A stretch of 64,000 nt of DNA from Whitmania pigra (taxonomy: Eukaryota > Annelida > Clitellata > Hirudinida > Haemopidae), in NCBI GenBank assembly GCA_021613335.1, contig JAJTWR010000168.1, positions 1-64,000 of the forward strand, in the 5' to 3' direction. The position numbers and the translations under genes were made by a program. Below the pieces are notes generated by a model. It was not told where the DNA came from. It searched no databases and worked only from the letters and a program-made list of their open reading frames with translations. Numbering within the stretch: position 1 is the first letter of the stretch; each line of letters opens with the position of its first letter. Positions 63,358 through 64,000 of this stretch are shown here, one piece after another.

Positions 63358-64000
63358 ATGGCAAAACAAAAATTTGACCGCAGTAAGCCGCACTTAAATA
63401 TCGGTACAATCGGTCACGTTGACCACGGTAAAACCACTCTAACTGCAGCAATAACCAAAGTATTGTCAGAAAGAGGTTTATCTGAAGCTCGTTCATTCGA
63501 TTCAATTGACTCCGCTCCTGAGGAAAAAGAAAGGGGTATCACCATTAATACGGCGCATGTCGAGTATTCGACAGCCAGCCGCCATTATGCGCATGTTGAT
63601 TGTCCGGGTCATGCTGACTATGTGAAAAACATGGTTACCGGCGCCGCTCAAATGGACGGGGCAATCATTGTGGTAGCATCTACTGATGGGCCAATGCCAC
63701 AAACTCGCGAGCACATTCTTTTGGCCCGTCAGGTTGGCGTTCCGGCATTAGTAGTTTTTATGAACAAAGTAGACATGGTTGACGATCCTGAATTGTTGGA
63801 TCTTGTTGAAATGGAGATTCGTGAATTATTATCATTCTATGAATTCCCCGGAGATGATATTCCCGTAATTCGCGGTTCGGCTCTTGGCGGTTTAAACGGC
63901 GATGCCAAATGGGTTGAAAAAATTATGGAGTTGATGGATGCTGTTGACAAGTATATTCCAATTCCTCCGCGTTTGAAAGACCTTCCTTTTTTGTTGCCTG
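63358..64000 (+). CDS. tuf: Elongation factor Tu, N-terminal part (cut by window edge)
   Basis: 214 residues visible from ATG 63358. G-domain motifs: [10 protein letters not shown] (G1), the [11 protein letters not shown] switch I with Thr, DCPGHADY (G3), NKVDMVDD (G4), and GSALGG (G5, SAL). The start [20 protein letters not shown] is typical. EF-Tu brings aminoacyl-tRNA to the ribosome. The tRNA genes just upstream probably share its transcript. Confidence 0.98.
   Translation, partial: MAKQKFDRSKPHLNIGTIGHVDHGKTTLTAAITKVLSERGLSEARSFDSIDSAPEEKERGITINTAHVEYSTASRHYAHVDCPGHADYVKNMVTGAAQMDGAIIVVASTDGPMPQTREHILLARQVGVPALVVFMNKVDMVDDPELLDLVEMEIRELLSFYEFPGDDIPVIRGSALGGLNGDAKWVEKIMELMDAVDKYIPIPPRLKDLPFLLP

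Noticed and set aside
1..64000. CRISPR arrays and rRNA genes
   Set aside because: No regularly spaced identical repeats and no rRNA-like segments were seen.

Overview
The window comes from a Bacteroidota chromosome (Sphingobacteriales/Chitinophagales-like by gene content; genus not determinable). Support for this includes exported and outer-membrane proteins of Bacteroidota type (DUF4296 lipoprotein, TonB-linked barrels), TAnnTTTG-type -7 promoter elements, weak Shine-Dalgarno sequences, a clade II Sec-type nosZ, and an AT-rich composition.

Layout. 1-9.8 kb is housekeeping: MFS tail, DUF4296 lipoprotein, mutS2, the two subunits of a 3-oxoacid CoA-transferase, and trpD-trpF-trpB-trpA without trpC. 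10.3-21.4 kb is a nitrous-oxide reduction cluster. nosL-D-F-Y, a truncated haemoglobin and a CopD-like gene run leftward. A CxGKC-type membrane protein, a Met/His-rich lipoprotein and a TonB receptor run rightward. Cytochrome c and nosZ run leftward. Two matching TATGA-N6-TCATA dyads, each in front of a TAnnTTTG element, suggest one CRP/FNR-type activator. 22.2-27.3 kb is a defence island: a Pycsar-type cyclic-nucleotide system (membrane effector and class III cyclase) in one tightly packed operon with a DUF2188 protein and an E2-like/SEC-C protein. It is divergent from a three-gene operon (sigma-like factor, small helical protein, ImmA/IrrE peptidase) and is followed by an Mrr-like nuclease gene with an early stop. 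27.4-33.5 kb holds a broken barrel gene, transposase relics, an S41 peptidase, a complete IS481-type transposase and a frameshifted exported protein.

33.5-42.6 kb is a compact, single-strand, about 9 kb virus-like element with no recognisable terminase, portal or tail genes. It has a lysis cassette, beta-rich candidate capsid proteins, a transglutaminase-like membrane protein, an annexin-like repeat protein and a DUF5977/collagen-like protein. It abuts a truncated PhoX-like phosphatase gene broken at a 15-A run. 43.6-46.5 kb carries an outer-membrane barrel between two copies of the same lipoprotein leader region. 46.6-51 kb is ordinary: hydrolase, glutamate dehydrogenase, ccmD/C/B.

51.2-61.5 kb is decaying: ogt, hscA, a phage repressor pair, an IS481 copy with intact inverted repeats, a barrel tail, a WD40 gene, an IS3 relic and an alcohol dehydrogenase are all broken, mostly by single-base losses, with only a YceH/DUF480 gene intact. 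The window ends with an Rrf2 regulator, four tRNA genes and the start of tuf.

The most interesting locus is 22.2-27.3 kb, where a Pycsar system is coupled to a ubiquitin-E2-like gene and to a peptidase/sigma regulatory module.
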